Assembly: GCF_014873915.1 (NCBI RefSeq)
Contig: NZ_JADBEJ010000001.1
Location: 1,674,001-1,738,000, forward strand
Direction: 5' to 3'
Length of the DNA: 64,000 nucleotides
Origin: Amycolatopsis roodepoortensis
Lineage (GTDB): Bacteria > Actinomycetota > Actinomycetes > Mycobacteriales > Pseudonocardiaceae
Numbering within the stretch: position 1 is the stretch's first letter; every line of letters starts with the position of its first letter. The position numbers and the translations under genes were made by a program. The notes beneath the pieces are model-generated. The model did not search any database and was not told the DNA's origin. It saw only the letters and a program-made list of their open reading frames with translations. This document shows, in pieces, positions 27,346 to 40,750 of the stretch.

Positions 27346-28020
27346 ATGCCGAACCCGAACTCCCCGCGGCCCGTGCCCCCGGCCCCGATCCGGGTGCTGC
27401 TCGTCGAGGACCACAAGATGGTGGCCGAAGCGCTGGGCGCGGCCTTCGAGGAATTCCCGGAGATCGACCTGGTGGCGTCGGTGGAGTCCTTGGCGCACGG
27501 GATGATCGCGGCCGGGGAGCAGCTGCCGGACATCGTGCTGCTCGACCGGCGGCTGCCGGACGGCGACGGGATCGAGGCGATCGCCGGGTTCCGCGAGATC
27601 TCGCCGTCGAGCAGGGTGCTGGTGCTGACCGGCGACGCGAACAGCGCCATCGCCGCCAGGATCCTGGAGGTCGGCGGGGCGGGGCTGCTGCTGAAATCCG
27701 GTCTCCTCGACGAACTGGTCACGGCGATCCGGACCATCGCGGCGGGCGACGTGGTCATCGACCCCGAACTGCTCAGCGGCGCGCTGGCCATGCTGGCCGG
27801 CAGCCCGGGCAGGCTCGGGCCGGTGCTGACCCTGAGGGAACGACAGGTGCTGGGGCTGATCGCCGAAGGCGCGGGAACCGACCGGATCGCCGAAGAGCTG
27901 CGGCTGGCGCGGAATACCGTGCGGAATCACGTGCAGCGGATCCTGGTGAAGACCGGGACCCATTCGAAACTCGAAGCCGTGGCGCACGCGCGCAAGAATG
28001 GCCTCCTCGAACGGCCGTAG
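27346..28020 (+). CDS. NarL/LuxR-type response regulator
   Basis: 224 residues. Receiver domain: VLLVEDHKMVAEALG, phosphoacceptor Asp in DIVLLDRRLPDGDG (about 66), Lys in GLLLKSG. LuxR HTH: LTLRERQVLGLIAEGAGTDR and IAEELRLARNTVRNHVQRIL. GGAGAAGG precedes the ATG. Its partner is probably the PAS kinase gene that starts 32 bases after it. Confidence 0.92.
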   Translation: MPNPNSPRPVPPAPIRVLLVEDHKMVAEALGAAFEEFPEIDLVASVESLAHGMIAAGEQLPDIVLLDRRLPDGDGIEAIAGFREISPSSRVLVLTGDANSAIAARILEVGGAGLLLKSGLLDELVTAIRTIAAGDVVIDPELLSGALAMLAGSPGRLGPVLTLRERQVLGLIAEGAGTDRIAEELRLARNTVRNHVQRILVKTGTHSKLEAVAHARKNGLLERP

Positions 28021-28052
28021 CGGCGAGACGTATCCGAGTGCCAAGCTGCACT

Positions 28053-29123
28053 ATGGCCATGCTGCCATCGGAACAGGCGCCCGATCACCGCAGCGCTGTG
28101 CTCTTCGAGTTGTTCATGCACAGCGTCGTCGACTACGCCATTTACCTGCTGGACGTCGAGGGCCGGGTGATCAGCTGGAATCCGGGGGCGGAGCGGATCA
28201 AGGGTTATTCCGAGGAGGAGATCCTCGGCCGTCATTTCTCCGTCTTCTACACCGAGAACGACGTCGCCGACGGCAAACCCGCCGCGGAACTGCTGGTCGC
28301 CGCCGAGATGGGGAGTCACGAGGACGAGGGCTGGCGCGTCCGGCGCGACGGCGAACGGTTCTGGGCCAACACCGTGATCACCGCCTTGCGGGACGAACAG
28401 GGCGACCTCGTGGGTTTCGGCAAAGTCACCCGCGATCTCACCGAACGCCGGAAAACACTGGAGGAAAGGACCGAACGCCGTCAGGCCTTCGCGCATTTGG
28501 TCCGGGCGCAGGAAACCGAACGTCGCCGTATCGCGTGGGATGTTCACGACGATTCCATTCAGTCGATGATCGCGGTGAGCATGCGGTTGCAGATGCTCGC
28601 CGCGCAACGCCGGGATCCCGCACTGAAGCAACTCGACGAAGCGATTCAAGGGGCGATCCGGCGATTGCGGATCCTCGTCGCCCAATTGCGGCCGCCCGCG
28701 TTGAACGACGAGGATCTGATCGCTTCCGTCCGCGACTATCTCGACGAGGTCGTCGCGGGCTGGGGCCTCGAATGCACGCTGCGGCACGACCTCGCGGTCC
28801 GGCCGCCGCCCGATCTCGTCGTCACCGCCTTCCGGATCCTGCAGGAGGCGTTGGTGAACGTGCGTAAACACGCGAACGCCACCTCCGTCGTGGTCTCGCT
28901 GACCGGGCAGGACGGCGGTCTGCTGGTGACGGTCGCCGACGACGGCGACGGCATGAAACCGGACGGCGAGAGCGGGCACGAAACGTTGTCGGGCGAGCAC
29001 ATCGGCATGGCGTCGATGCGTGAACGTGCCGAAGCGGCGGAAGGCTGGTTCCGGATCTCCAGCAGACCCGGCGAAGGTACGTCGGTGACCTTCTGGATTC
29101 CGCTGGGCCCTCCCCGCGGGTAG
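28053..29123 (+). CDS. PAS-domain NarL-type sensor histidine kinase
   Basis: 356 residues, no membrane segment. A PAS domain at about 20-125 (YAIYLLDVEGRVISWNPGAE, FSVFYTENDVADGKP, FGKVTRDLTERR) may hold a flavin, heme or small ligand. HisKA_3: RRIAWDVHDDSIQSM with phospho-His165. HATPase: LQEALVNVRKHANATSVVV and GDGMKP. It should phosphorylate the preceding response regulator, and perhaps the other receivers nearby. An alternative ATG six bases in makes a two-residue difference. Confidence 0.9.
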   Translation: MAMLPSEQAPDHRSAVLFELFMHSVVDYAIYLLDVEGRVISWNPGAERIKGYSEEEILGRHFSVFYTENDVADGKPAAELLVAAEMGSHEDEGWRVRRDGERFWANTVITALRDEQGDLVGFGKVTRDLTERRKTLEERTERRQAFAHLVRAQETERRRIAWDVHDDSIQSMIAVSMRLQMLAAQRRDPALKQLDEAIQGAIRRLRILVAQLRPPALNDEDLIASVRDYLDEVVAGWGLECTLRHDLAVRPPPDLVVTAFRILQEALVNVRKHANATSVVVSLTGQDGGLLVTVADDGDGMKPDGESGHETLSGEHIGMASMRERAEAAEGWFRISSRPGEGTSVTFWIPLGPPRG

Positions 29124-29145
29124 GCAGAACGAAGGAGACATCCCG

Positions 29146-32100
29146 ATGCCGGAACCGGGAAGCAAGCGTGGATCGCGAGAGACCGCCCGGGCCGCCGGGG
29201 CGATCGACGACCAGGGCCTGCAGCGCCTGCTGGAGGGGCTGAAAGCCGTCCGCGACGGTGATTTCAGCACCCGGCTGCCTCAGGTGGACGACGTCCTGAT
29301 GGACGAGATGGCGCTCGTCTTCAACGGGATGGTCGATCAGCTGGCGCTGTTCACCTCCGAGGTCACGCGGGTCGCGCGCGAGGTGGGGACCGACGGGAAG
29401 CTCGGCGGACAGGCGGCGGTGCCCTCGGTTTCGGGGACGTGGAAGGACCTCACCGATTCGGTGAACGCGATGGCGGGCAACCTCACCGGCCAGGTCCGCG
29501 ACATCGCCGAGGTCGCGACGGCGGTGGCGAAGGGTGATCTGTCGCAGAAGATCACCGTCGACGTCAAGGGCGAGATGCTCGAGTTGAAGAACACGATCAA
29601 CACGATGGTGGATCAGTTGTCGTCGTTCGCGGACGAGGTGACGCGGGTGGCGCGCGAGGTCGGCAGCGAAGGACGGCTCGGCGGGCAGGCCGAAGTCCCC
29701 GGGGTGGCGGGGACCTGGCGGGATCTGACGACGTCGGTGAACTTCATGGCGGGCAACCTGACCGATCAGGTGCGGTCGATCGCCGAGGTCACCACGGCCG
29801 TGGCGAAAGGCGACCTGTCGCAGAAGATCACCGTGGACGCGCGGGGCGAGATCCTGGAGTTGAAGAACACGATCAACACGATGGTGGATCAGTTGTCGTC
29901 GTTCGCTGACGAGGTCACGCGGGTGGCGCGCGAGGTCGGCACCGAAGGAGCGCTCGGCGGGCAGGCCCAGGTTCCCGGGGTCGCCGGCACTTGGCGGGAT
30001 CTGACGACGTCGGTGAACTTCATGGCCGGCAACCTCACCGCGCAGGTCCGCTCCATCGCCCAGGTGGCCACAGCGGTGGCGAAAGGTGACTTGTCGCAGA
30101 AGATCACCGTGGACGCGCGGGGCGAGATCCTGGAGTTGAAGAACACGATCAACACGATGGTGGATCAGTTGTCGTCGTTCGCCGACGAGGTCACGCGGGT
30201 CGCGCGGGAGGTCGGTACCGAGGGGCGGCTGGGTGGTCAGGCGGACGTCAAGGGTGTGTCGGGGACGTGGAAGGGCCTGACCGAATCGGTGAACGTCATG
30301 GCCGACAACCTGACCGATCAGGTGCGGTCGATCGCCGAGGTCACCACGGCGGTCGCGAAAGGCGATCTGTCGCAGAAGATCCGCGTCGACGCCCGCGGCG
30401 AGATCCTGGAACTCAAGGACACCATCAACACGATGGTCGGCCAGTTGTCGTCGTTCGCCGACGAGGTCACACGGGTCGCCCGCGAGGTCGGTACCGAGGG
30501 GCGGCTGGGTGGTCAGGCGGACGTCAAGGGTGTGTCGGGGACGTGGAAGGGCCTGACCGAATCGGTCAATGTCATGGCCGACAACCTGACCGACCAGGTG
30601 CGGTCCATCGCCCAGGTCGCGACCGCGGTCGCCAGGGGAGATCTGTCGCAGAAGATCACCGTCGAGGCCAAGGGCGAGGTCGCCGCGCTCGCGCAGACGA
30701 TCAACACCATGGTCGACACGCTGTCGGCCTTCGCGGACGAGGTCACGCGGGTGGCGCGCGAGGTCGGCACCGAGGGCATCCTCGGCGGGCAGGCGAGGGT
30801 GCCGAACGTCGCCGGAACCTGGAAGGACCTCACCGACAACGTCAACTCGATGGCGAACAACCTCACCGGCCAGGTCCGCAACATCGCGCAGGTGACCACC
30901 GCGGTCGCGCAGGGCGACCTGTCCCGCAAGATCGACGTCGACGCGAGGGGCGAGATCCTGGAACTCAAGACCACCATCAACACGATGGTGGACCAGCTTT
31001 CCGCGTTCGCCGCGGAGGTCACCCGCGTCGCGCGCGAGGTCGGCAGTGAGGGGCGGCTCGGCGGCCAGGCCGAGGTCGAAGGCGTTTCGGGCACCTGGAA
31101 GCGGCTGACGGAGAACGTCAACGAGCTGGCCGGGAACCTGACCCGCCAGGTCCGGGCGATCGCCGAGGTCACCAGCGCGGTGGCCACCGGCGACCTCACC
31201 CGGTCGATCTCCGTCGAGGCGCAGGGCGAGGTCGCGGAGCTGAAGGACAACATCAACGCGATGGTCCAGTCGCTGCGCGAGACGACGCGGGCGAACGAGG
31301 AACAGGACTGGCTCAACACCAACCTGGCGCGGATCTCCGGCCTCATGCAGGGGCACCGGGACCTGCGGGTGGTGGCCACGCTCATCATGAACGAGCTGAC
31401 CCCGCTCGTCGGCGCCCAGCACGGGACGCTGTTCCTCACCGAATCCGGTGAACACGGCACCCGGCTGCGGCTGATCACCAGCTACGGGCACAGCGAGGAC
31501 CCGGACACGCCCTCGGATTTCGCGATGGGGCAGTCGCTGATCGGCCAGGCCGCGCAGACCAAGAAACCGATCGTGGTCGACCGGACGCCGCCGGGTTTCG
31601 TGAAGATCTCGTCGAGCCTCGGCTCCGCCCCGCCGGTCACCCTGATCGTGTTGCCGATCGTCTTCGAGGACCAGGTGCTCGGCGTCATCGAACTGGCCTC
31701 GTTCGGCGAATTCACCGCCGTCCGCAAGGATTTCCTCGAACAACTGATGGAGACCATCGGGGTCAACGTCAACACGATCATCGCCAACGCGCGGACCGAC
31801 TCCCTGCTGGAGGAGTCCCAGCGGCTCGCCGAGGAACTGCAGGCCCGCTCCGAGGAGCTTCAGGCGCAGCAGGCGAAACTCCAGGTGTCCAACGCGGAAC
31901 TGGAGGAGAAGGCCGAACTCCTCGCGCGGCAGAACCGCGACATCGAGGTGAAGAACTTCGAAATCGAGCAGGCACGTCAGGAAATCGAAGAACGCGCACA
32001 GCAGCTGGCGCTGGCCTCGAAGTACAAGTCGGAGTTCCTGGCGAACATGTCGCACGAACTCCGCACGCCGTTGACCAGCCTGCTGATCCTCGCCGGGGTC

Positions 32101-33648
32101 CTCTCGCAGAACTCGACCCAGAACCTGACGCCCAAACAGGTCGAGTTCGCCAAGGTGATCCAGTCCGCGGGCACCGACCTGCTGCAGCTGATCAACGACA
32201 TCCTCGACCTGTCGAAGGTCGAGGCGGGCAAGATGGACATCCACCACGAGCCGTTCCCGCTGCGGCAGCTGCTCGACTACGTCGGCACGACGTTCCGGCC
32301 GCTGACCGCGGAGAAGGGGCTCGACTTCCAGGTCACCGTCGAACCCAACGTGCCGGAACTGCTCTTCACCGACGAACAGCGGCTCCGGCAGGTCCTGCGG
32401 AACCTGCTGTCGAACGCGGTCAAGTTCACCGAACGCGGCAGCGTCGAACTGCGGGTCAAACTGGTCGACACCGTCGTTTCGCCGTCGGGCGCGCTCCCGC
32501 ACGAAGCGCTGGTGGCGTTCAGTGTCATCGACACCGGGATCGGGATCGCCGAGGAGAACCTCGAATCGATCTTCGGGGCCTTCCAGCAGGCCGACGGCAC
32601 CACCAGCCGCAAGTACGGCGGCACCGGGCTCGGCCTGTCGATCAGCCGTGAGGTCGCGTACCTGCTCGGCGGGGAGATCCGGGCGGACAGCGTGCTGGGG
32701 ACGGGCAGTACGTTCACCCTCTACCTGCCGGTGGCCAGGTTCGCCGCACCCGCGACCCTCGACGAGTCCACTGTGGACAACGTCGGCGCGGAGCGGCGGG
32801 TGCTGGTCGTGGAGGACGAACGGAACAGCCTGCTGACCCTGCTCGCGCGCGGTGTCGCGGCCGACGTCGCGGACAGCCACGGCTCGGTCCAGGTCCGGGC
32901 GGTGGCCGATCCGGTGGAGGCGTACGAGGAGGTGAAGCGCGAAAGCTATCGGTGCGTCGTGCTCGACACCAGCATTCCCGGCACGAGCGCGCTGACATTC
33001 CTCAAACGGCTCGCGGAGGGGCCGGGCCCCGTCGAGGTCCCGGTGCTGGCGCACGCGACCCGCAAGCTCAGCGCGGCACAGGAGCGATTGCTGCACGGGC
33101 ACGCGAAGGTGCATCCGGTCGAGCTGCTGCCGTCGCTGGACATGCTGCGGGAACGCATCATGTTGCACATCTCGGCCAGCGAGCTCGAAGGCATCCTGCC
33201 GCTGATGCAGCAGCCCGAGGAGACGGTGCCGTCGCCGGACCGGCCGTCCGGCCTGCCCGCCGGACGGCCTCGGCTCCAGGGCCGCAAGGTGCTGCTCGTC
33301 GACGACGATCCCCGCAACGTGTACGCGATCTCGGGGATGCTCGAACTGCACGGACTGTCGGTCGTGCACGCGCCCAACGGCCGCAAGGGCATCGAGGAAC
33401 TGCTGGCCGACGACGGTATCGACCTGATACTGATGGACGTGATGATGCCCGAGATGGACGGCCACGCGACGACCGCCGCGATCCGCGAGATGCCGAAGTT
33501 CGCCGGCCTGCCGATCATCACGGTGACCGCGAAGGCGATGGAGGGGGACCGGGAGAAGAGCCTCGCCGCCGGGGCGAGCGACTACGTCACCAAACCCGTG
33601 AACGCGGAGGAACTGCTGGCGTGCATGGAACGCTGGCTCGCGGAGTGA
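29146..33648 (+). CDS. soluble hybrid histidine kinase with HAMP array, GAF and two receiver domains
   Basis: 1500 residues, no membrane segment. Residues about 38-715 are seven 92-residue HAMP units (VTRVAREVG..., [19 protein letters not shown]), as in fungal Nik1/Os-1 group III kinases. A GAF domain follows (about 730-880), then a coiled coil, HisKA with His970 in [11 protein letters not shown], HATPase (NLLSNAVKF at 1086, [24 protein letters not shown]), a degenerate receiver ([10 protein letters not shown]; Asp1274 kept) and a full receiver ([11 protein letters not shown]; Asp1431 in [13 protein letters not shown]; Lys in VTKPV). Nik1-type proteins sense osmotic stress; that role here is inference. 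GAAGGAGA precedes the ATG. Confidence 0.92.
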   Translation: MPEPGSKRGSRETARAAGAIDDQGLQRLLEGLKAVRDGDFSTRLPQVDDVLMDEMALVFNGMVDQLALFTSEVTRVAREVGTDGKLGGQAAVPSVSGTWKDLTDSVNAMAGNLTGQVRDIAEVATAVAKGDLSQKITVDVKGEMLELKNTINTMVDQLSSFADEVTRVAREVGSEGRLGGQAEVPGVAGTWRDLTTSVNFMAGNLTDQVRSIAEVTTAVAKGDLSQKITVDARGEILELKNTINTMVDQLSSFADEVTRVAREVGTEGALGGQAQVPGVAGTWRDLTTSVNFMAGNLTAQVRSIAQVATAVAKGDLSQKITVDARGEILELKNTINTMVDQLSSFADEVTRVAREVGTEGRLGGQADVKGVSGTWKGLTESVNVMADNLTDQVRSIAEVTTAVAKGDLSQKIRVDARGEILELKDTINTMVGQLSSFADEVTRVAREVGTEGRLGGQADVKGVSGTWKGLTESVNVMADNLTDQVRSIAQVATAVARGDLSQKITVEAKGEVAALAQTINTMVDTLSAFADEVTRVAREVGTEGILGGQARVPNVAGTWKDLTDNVNSMANNLTGQVRNIAQVTTAVAQGDLSRKIDVDARGEILELKTTINTMVDQLSAFAAEVTRVAREVGSEGRLGGQAEVEGVSGTWKRLTENVNELAGNLTRQVRAIAEVTSAVATGDLTRSISVEAQGEVAELKDNINAMVQSLRETTRANEEQDWLNTNLARISGLMQGHRDLRVVATLIMNELTPLVGAQHGTLFLTESGEHGTRLRLITSYGHSEDPDTPSDFAMGQSLIGQAAQTKKPIVVDRTPPGFVKISSSLGSAPPVTLIVLPIVFEDQVLGVIELASFGEFTAVRKDFLEQLMETIGVNVNTIIANARTDSLLEESQRLAEELQARSEELQAQQAKLQVSNAELEEKAELLARQNRDIEVKNFEIEQARQEIEERAQQLALASKYKSEFLANMSHELRTPLTSLLILAGVLSQNSTQNLTPKQVEFAKVIQSAGTDLLQLINDILDLSKVEAGKMDIHHEPFPLRQLLDYVGTTFRPLTAEKGLDFQVTVEPNVPELLFTDEQRLRQVLRNLLSNAVKFTERGSVELRVKLVDTVVSPSGALPHEALVAFSVIDTGIGIAEENLESIFGAFQQADGTTSRKYGGTGLGLSISREVAYLLGGEIRADSVLGTGSTFTLYLPVARFAAPATLDESTVDNVGAERRVLVVEDERNSLLTLLARGVAADVADSHGSVQVRAVADPVEAYEEVKRESYRCVVLDTSIPGTSALTFLKRLAEGPGPVEVPVLAHATRKLSAAQERLLHGHAKVHPVELLPSLDMLRERIMLHISASELEGILPLMQQPEETVPSPDRPSGLPAGRPRLQGRKVLLVDDDPRNVYAISGMLELHGLSVVHAPNGRKGIEELLADDGIDLILMDVMMPEMDGHATTAAIREMPKFAGLPIITVTAKAMEGDREKSLAAGASDYVTKPVNAEELLACMERWLAE
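29359..31290 (+). repeat. seven in-frame 276-bp tandem repeats encoding HAMP units
   Basis: GAGGTSACSCGSGTSGC recurs at 29359, 29635, 29911, 30187, 30463, 30739 and 31015, exactly 276 bases (92 codons) apart. Units 2-5 share long identical stretches, including the block encoding [17 protein letters not shown], which suggests recent duplication or gene conversion. Confidence 0.95.
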
Positions 33649-33656
33649 ACGGTGGG

Positions 33657-34061
33657 CTACTCGGTCCCGTTGGCGCCGCTCGCGCAGACGCGGCGGATGG
33701 CCGCGACGATCTCCGTGTTGGGGCTGCCCTTCACGAGGTATTCGGTGACACCCGCGGACGCCATCTGGGCGATGGACCGGGTGTCGCTGTGCGCGGAGAA
33801 CGCCATCAGCCGCGTATGGGGCACCCGCCGCCGGATCTCCCGCGCCATCCACGCGCCGCCCCCGCCGGGGATCCGCACGTCCAGCAGCGCGACCTCCGGG
33901 ACCAGCAGCTCCGCGAGCGCGACCGCTTCTCCGGCGTCGACCGCGACGGCGACCACCTCGATGTCCGGTTCGGATTCCAAGAGGGCCCGCAGGGCGTCCC
34001 CGATGACCGGGTTGTCGTCCGCGACGAGCACCCGGAGCCTGGGGGGCGGCGTTCGGTTCAT
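33657..34061 (-). CDS. single-domain response regulator (receiver only)
   Basis: 134 residues: LRVLVADDNPVIGDALRALL, phosphoacceptor in VALLDVRIPGGGGAWM (about 57), and Lys in EYLVKGSPN. There is no output domain, so it may act as a phosphate sink or bind a partner such as the large hybrid kinase, whose gene ends nine bases away on the other strand. Start ATG chosen where the receiver fold begins. Confidence 0.87.
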   Translation of the reverse strand: MNRTPPPRLRVLVADDNPVIGDALRALLESEPDIEVVAVAVDAGEAVALAELLVPEVALLDVRIPGGGGAWMAREIRRRVPHTRLMAFSAHSDTRSIAQMASAGVTEYLVKGSPNTEIVAAIRRVCASGANGTE

Positions 34062-34132
34062 CACCCGGTCCGAGCCCGCGCGGTCTGCGGTGCCGGTGGT
34101 GGTCGCGGGCCCCCCGCCGAACTTGGCGTGAC

Positions 34133-34438
34133 TCAGCAAGAGATCCGGCGGTCGCCCTCGCCCGGCTGCTCGATGAGCTTCCTGGCGACGTCGTGGATCT
34201 TCATGTTGTTGTTGCGGCAGAACGACCGCAGCAGTTCGAACGCCGCGTCGACGTCGATCTGGTACCGCTCGGCGAGGATCCCCTTCGCCTGTTCGATGGG
34301 AAGCCGGTTGTCGAGCGCGTACTGGAGCTGCTCGGCGCGGGCACGGTAGAAGCGGATGCGATCGCGCATGGCCACGAGGTCGTCGGCCGGGTCGGGGGAT
34401 CCGGCCGGAGGGGCCGTCGAAAGCGTGGTCTCGGACAT
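34133..34438 (-). CDS. ANTAR-domain protein
   Basis: 101 residues. A short coiled segment (DDLVAMRDRIRFYRARAEQL) precedes a full ANTAR domain (DNRLPIEQAKGILAERYQID, AAFELLRSFCRNNNMKIHDV). It lacks its own sensor domain and may be activated by the neighbouring receiver protein encoded just downstream on the same strand. It should bind RNA hairpins and block termination. Divergent from devR. Confidence 0.88.
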   Translation of the reverse strand: MSETTLSTAPPAGSPDPADDLVAMRDRIRFYRARAEQLQYALDNRLPIEQAKGILAERYQIDVDAAFELLRSFCRNNNMKIHDVARKLIEQPGEGDRRISC

Positions 34439-34551
34439 GAGGTCGATCGTCGCAGCGGCCGGATTGCTCCGGAAGAAGAGAACGTCCTGACTCGAATGAT
34501 GCAAATGGACCTGGTCCGGCCGGTGGCGGCCACTCGAACGGGCGCCGAACA

Positions 34552-34565
34552 GGGCCCTTTGGCCT
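34552..34565. promoter_or_regulatory. candidate DevR box upstream of devR
   Basis: GGGCCCTTTGGCCT fits the pattern GGGNC-N4-GNCCC at all but the last base. It lies 62 bases before the devR ATG in the divergent gap with the ANTAR gene, consistent with autoregulation. Confidence 0.4.
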
Positions 34566-34626
34566 GTCGCAGTGACCGGCCGTGCGCCGTACGCTCATAG
34601 CCGAGGGGGAAACCGTGGAGGTCGGA

Positions 34627-35259
34627 ATGCTCCGGGTGTTTCTGGTCGACGATCACGAGGTGGTCCGTCGCGGGGTCGCGGACATGCTCGAGGAGGACGC
34701 CTGCCTGTGCGTCGTCGGTCAGGCCGCCACGTTTTCCCAAGCGCTGGCGAGGATCCCGGCGTTGCGGCCGGATGTCGCCGTGCTCGACGTGCGGCTGCCG
34801 GACGGCAACGGCGTCGAACTCGCCCGCGAACTGCGCTCCAAGATGCCCGAGCTGAAATGCCTGATGCTCACGTCCTACACCGACGAGCAGGCGATGCTGG
34901 ACGCGATCATGGCGGGCGCGAGCGGATACGTCATCAAGGACATCCGGGGGATGGACCTGGTGGCGGCCGTCAAGGAGGTCGGCCTCGGCCGGTCGTTGCT
35001 GGACACGCGGGCCGCCGCGACGCTGATGGCGAAGTTCCGCGACGACGCGGTCAAGAAGGGGCCGCTCGCCGGGCTTTCCGACCAGGAACGCACCCTGCTG
35101 GAACTGATCGGCGAGGGACTGACCAACCGGCAGATCGCCGAGCGGATGTTCCTCGCGGAGAAGACCGTGAAGAACTACGTGTCCCGGCTGCTGACGAAAC
35201 TCGGGATGCAGCGGCGGACCCAGGCGGCCGTGCTGGCCACGGAACTGCGGCGGCAGTGA
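34627..35259 (+). CDS. devR: DevR/DosR-type response regulator
   Basis: 210 residues. The start [21 protein letters not shown] matches mycobacterial DevR closely; ATG 34627 has GGAGG five bases upstream and is preferred over an upstream GTG. Phosphoacceptor: [15 protein letters not shown] (about 54); Lys in [32 protein letters not shown] with [21 protein letters not shown]. It should activate hypoxia/dormancy genes through DevR boxes. Its likely kinase is encoded at 36383; Acg-like and DUF1876 genes nearby are typical regulon members. Confidence 0.9.
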   Translation: MLRVFLVDDHEVVRRGVADMLEEDACLCVVGQAATFSQALARIPALRPDVAVLDVRLPDGNGVELARELRSKMPELKCLMLTSYTDEQAMLDAIMAGASGYVIKDIRGMDLVAAVKEVGLGRSLLDTRAAATLMAKFRDDAVKKGPLAGLSDQERTLLELIGEGLTNRQIAERMFLAEKTVKNYVSRLLTKLGMQRRTQAAVLATELRRQ

Positions 35260-35274
35260 AGGCTCTGTCCTGGC

Positions 35275-38125
<2,851 letters not shown>

Positions 38126-38131
38126 CCGCGG

Positions 38132-38428
38132 TCAGTTCGTCGACTGCGTGGTGAGGACCCCGTCGACTTCGACCGAGCGGGCGACGTCGGAGGCGACGGT
38201 CTCCAGCAGTTCGGCGGTGAGGTCCGAAAGCGCCCGCGTCACCGCGAGGTACGAGCCGATCTGGGAGGCCGAGCCGTTTCTCAGCCCGGCTTCCGCGATT
38301 CCTACACCGACGAACTCGCCGCCGTCTTCGAGCCGGAGCAACGCTTCCGCGCGCACCCGGTACGGCTCGTGCTGCAGGGACACGTCGATCGTCCACTTGT
38401 CCGTCATCGTCGGCTCCGTTCCGGTCAT
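38132..38428 (-). CDS. DUF1876 (dsRBD-fold) protein
   Basis: 98 residues: WTIDVSLQHEPYRVRAEALL, DGGEFVGVGIAEAGLRNGSA and IGSYLAVTRALSDLTAELLE. This family includes the DevR-induced M. tuberculosis Rv1738, proposed to act on ribosomes or RNA in dormancy. ATG 38428 follows GGGAG; ATG 38407 follows GGAG and is also possible. Two DevR-box matches lie just upstream, and devS ends seven bases away convergently. Confidence 0.85.
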   Translation of the reverse strand: MTGTEPTMTDKWTIDVSLQHEPYRVRAEALLRLEDGGEFVGVGIAEAGLRNGSASQIGSYLAVTRALSDLTAELLETVASDVARSVEVDGVLTTQSTN

Positions 38429-38459
38429 CGAGACTCCCATCACCGCCGTTCGTGGCACA

Positions 38460-38502
38460 GGGTCCTAAGTCCTCGCTCCCGCGAATCGGGGGCGAAAGTC
38501 CT
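38460..38502. promoter_or_regulatory. two tandem candidate DevR boxes
   Basis: Read on the minus strand, AGGAC-TTAG-GACCC (38460-38473) and AGGAC-TTTC-GCCCC (38489-38502) each match GGGNC-N4-GNCCC except for the first base. Their starts are 29 bases apart. They lie in the divergent gap between the DUF1876 and second Acg-like genes and could serve both. Confidence 0.6.
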
Positions 38503-38587
38503 CGGAAGTCGTGACCGGCGGCCGCTGCGGTCGCCGGGTACCCCGGCCGAAGGTGGACCAACCCTCGTCTTCCGGAGAGAGGCCACG

Positions 38588-39544
38588 ATGAAGATCCCGC
38601 TGCCGACCCATGTCGACCAGGCGGTGGCGGCCGCCGTCCGCGCGCCGTCCCCGCTCAACACCCAGCCGTGGCGGTTCGTCGCCGACCGGGACCGGATCGA
38701 GGTGTGGCTCGACCGCACGAGGGTGCTCCGGATCGCCGACCCGGACGCCCGCGAGGCGCGGCTGTCGTGCGGCGCGGCGATGTTCAACCTGATGATTTCG
38801 TTGCGATCCAACGGCAAGACCCTTTCGCTGCGGGTGATGCCGAAGCCGGACGAGCCGGATCTGCTCGCCGAACTCGAGATCGACGGCGACCGGTTCTCCT
38901 CGCCGGAGGAGCGACGGCTGGCCGAAGTCGTCTTCCGCCGTCACACGAACCGCCGTCCGTTCCTGGACCGGCCGGTGCCCCTGTGGGCGCGGACGACGCT
39001 GCGGGCGGCCGCGCTCGTGGAAGGCGGGCTGCTGGAGCTGTTCGGGCGTGGTGACCGGGCGAACGCGGTCGCCCGCGTGCTGCACCGGGCCGAAACCGCA
39101 CAGGCACGCAACGGAGCGTTCCAGGCGGAGGTCGCGTTGTGGACCAGGCGGACGCCGCACGCGCCGGACGGCGTCCCGGCTCCGACCAGGCCGCCGTCAC
39201 CCCATCCCGTTCCCGCGCAGGAGCCCTTCTTCACCGCCGAGCCCGAGGGCGGTGATCCAGTGCTCGGCGCGGTGCTGACCGCGGACGGCGGACCGGCCGC
39301 GGATCTGCGGGCGGGAATGGTGCTGCAGCGGGTCCTGCTGACGGCGACGGCCGCCGGCCTCGCGACGTCGTTCGTCGGCAGGCCGTTCGAAACCCCCGAG
39401 ACGCGGGCCGCGATGGACCGGATCTTCGCCGACCTCGGCCGGCCGCACGCCATGGTTCGCTTCGGGTACGGCCGCCCGGTGCCGATGACCGCCCGCCGCG
39501 AGGTCGGTGAAGTCCTGCTCCGGCGGTCCGAGGCGAGCCTCTGA
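38588..39544 (+). CDS. Acg-family nitroreductase-like protein 2
   Basis: 318 residues, paralogous to the protein at 35275: VRAPSPLNTQPWRFVADRDR, REARLSCGAAMFNLMISLRS, VVFRRHTNRRPFLDRPVP and GMVLQRVLLTATAAGLATSF. It carries a Pro-rich insert near residue 205. The ATG follows GGAGAGAGG. Divergent from DUF1876 across the DevR boxes, so probably induced together. Confidence 0.87.
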   Translation: MKIPLPTHVDQAVAAAVRAPSPLNTQPWRFVADRDRIEVWLDRTRVLRIADPDAREARLSCGAAMFNLMISLRSNGKTLSLRVMPKPDEPDLLAELEIDGDRFSSPEERRLAEVVFRRHTNRRPFLDRPVPLWARTTLRAAALVEGGLLELFGRGDRANAVARVLHRAETAQARNGAFQAEVALWTRRTPHAPDGVPAPTRPPSPHPVPAQEPFFTAEPEGGDPVLGAVLTADGGPAADLRAGMVLQRVLLTATAAGLATSFVGRPFETPETRAAMDRIFADLGRPHAMVRFGYGRPVPMTARREVGEVLLRRSEASL

Positions 39545-39622
39545 TCCGGGGTCATCTCGTCGACATCCACGTTTCGGGCCGCCGCCACCCACCCGTCACC
39601 CGGGGCGGGTTCGGTCTCCCTT

Positions 39623-40582
39623 ATGAAGATCATGCGGAAATCCTGGGTGGCGCTGGTCATCGCTGGCCTCTCGGTCGCGGCGTCCGCGCCGGCGGTGGCG
39701 GACGCCGGCGCACGCGATCGCGGTTCGATCGTCATCACCGAGCAGGCGTCCAAGCGGATCCTGGTCCTGCCCGCCGACCGGGCCTCCTGGCGGGACCGGA
39801 AGGTGAGCTGGGCGTGGGCGCCGAACGCCGCCAACGGCCTGGCGGATCTGGCGGGTTCGTGGAGCAACCCGAGCGACGCGAAGCTCGCCGAGCGAGGCGG
39901 AGAGAAGTACCTGCTGACGTCGGCGTCGGGCGGTTTCGCCGCCGTCGTACCGTATCCGGCCGGTGACCGGGCGTACTGGGCGGCGAACGTGGGCGGGCCC
40001 GCCAACCCGCACAGCATCGAACTGCTGCCGGACGGGAACGTCGCCGTGGCGGCCAGCACCGGCGGCTGGGTGCGGATCTACACCGCTTCGCAGGGGCAGC
40101 GTTCGACGACCTACACCGAGTACCGGCTGGTGGGGGCGCACGGCGTGGTGTGGGACGCCGGCCGGAACGTGTTGTGGGCGCTGGGCACGGACGCGCTCGT
40201 CGCGTTGACCGTCGGCGGCACGCCCGCCGCGCCGGTGCTCACCGAGCAGCGCTCCGTGCCGGTGCCGACGAAGGGCGGGCACGATCTCCAGCCGGTCCCG
40301 GGACGGCCGGATCTGCTGTGGGTGACCAACGAAACGGGGGTGTACCAGTTCTCGAAGACGAGCGGCGGGTTCACCCAGCGCTACGCGGGCGCGCGGGAGA
40401 TCGACCGGCCGCATGTGAAGAGTGTGTCGACGAACCCCCGGACCGGGCAGGTCGTGACCGCCTCGGTGCAGGACGGGCACCTGTGCACGTGGTGCACGGA
40501 CACCGTCCGGCTGGCCTTTCCACGCGCCGAGCTGGCGCTGCACGGCGCGTGGATCTACAAGGCCCGCTGGTGGATCGGTTGA
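39623..40582 (+). CDS. secreted beta-propeller-like protein (DUF6528-type)
   Basis: 319 residues. A signal peptide (KSWVALVIAGLSVAASAPAV) is followed by repeated beta-strand units such as SIELLPDGNVAVAASTGGWV, GVVWDAGRNVLWALGTDALV and KSVSTNPRTGQVVTASVQDG that fit a propeller. Two Cys (LCTWCTD) near the end could form a disulfide or bind metal. I believe this is the DUF6528 family, whose role is unknown. ATG 39632 is an alternative start; neither has a good ribosome site. Confidence 0.75.
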   Translation: MKIMRKSWVALVIAGLSVAASAPAVADAGARDRGSIVITEQASKRILVLPADRASWRDRKVSWAWAPNAANGLADLAGSWSNPSDAKLAERGGEKYLLTSASGGFAAVVPYPAGDRAYWAANVGGPANPHSIELLPDGNVAVAASTGGWVRIYTASQGQRSTTYTEYRLVGAHGVVWDAGRNVLWALGTDALVALTVGGTPAAPVLTEQRSVPVPTKGGHDLQPVPGRPDLLWVTNETGVYQFSKTSGGFTQRYAGAREIDRPHVKSVSTNPRTGQVVTASVQDGHLCTWCTDTVRLAFPRAELALHGAWIYKARWWIG

Positions 40583-40593
40583 GCTGAACTTCC

Positions 40594-40639
40594 GTGTCGG
40601 TACCGGCCGTTCGGGGGGCTTTACGGCCGGTACCGACAC
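40594..40639. terminator. strong hairpin terminator
   Basis: Perfect 17-bp arms (GTGTCGGTACCGGCCGT and complement) around a 12-base loop, 11 bases after the stop of the propeller gene. Confidence 0.75.
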
Positions 40640-40750
40640 ACCAGAGAAGAGGGGACCCCGTCGCGAGAATGACGCGTGGCCGCGTCTTTCACCTGACCGA
40701 GTGAATCGGTCCGTTCGGCGGGCGGAATTGACCCATTCGGGGTATAGGGC

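Noticed and set aside
28822..33852. A 1676-residue minus-strand open frame
   Set aside because: It is the mirror of the HAMP-array kinase; it has no recognisable domain, is rich in Arg/His/Asp/Gly as antisense frames of GC-rich genes are, and the plus-strand gene explains all the conserved sequence.
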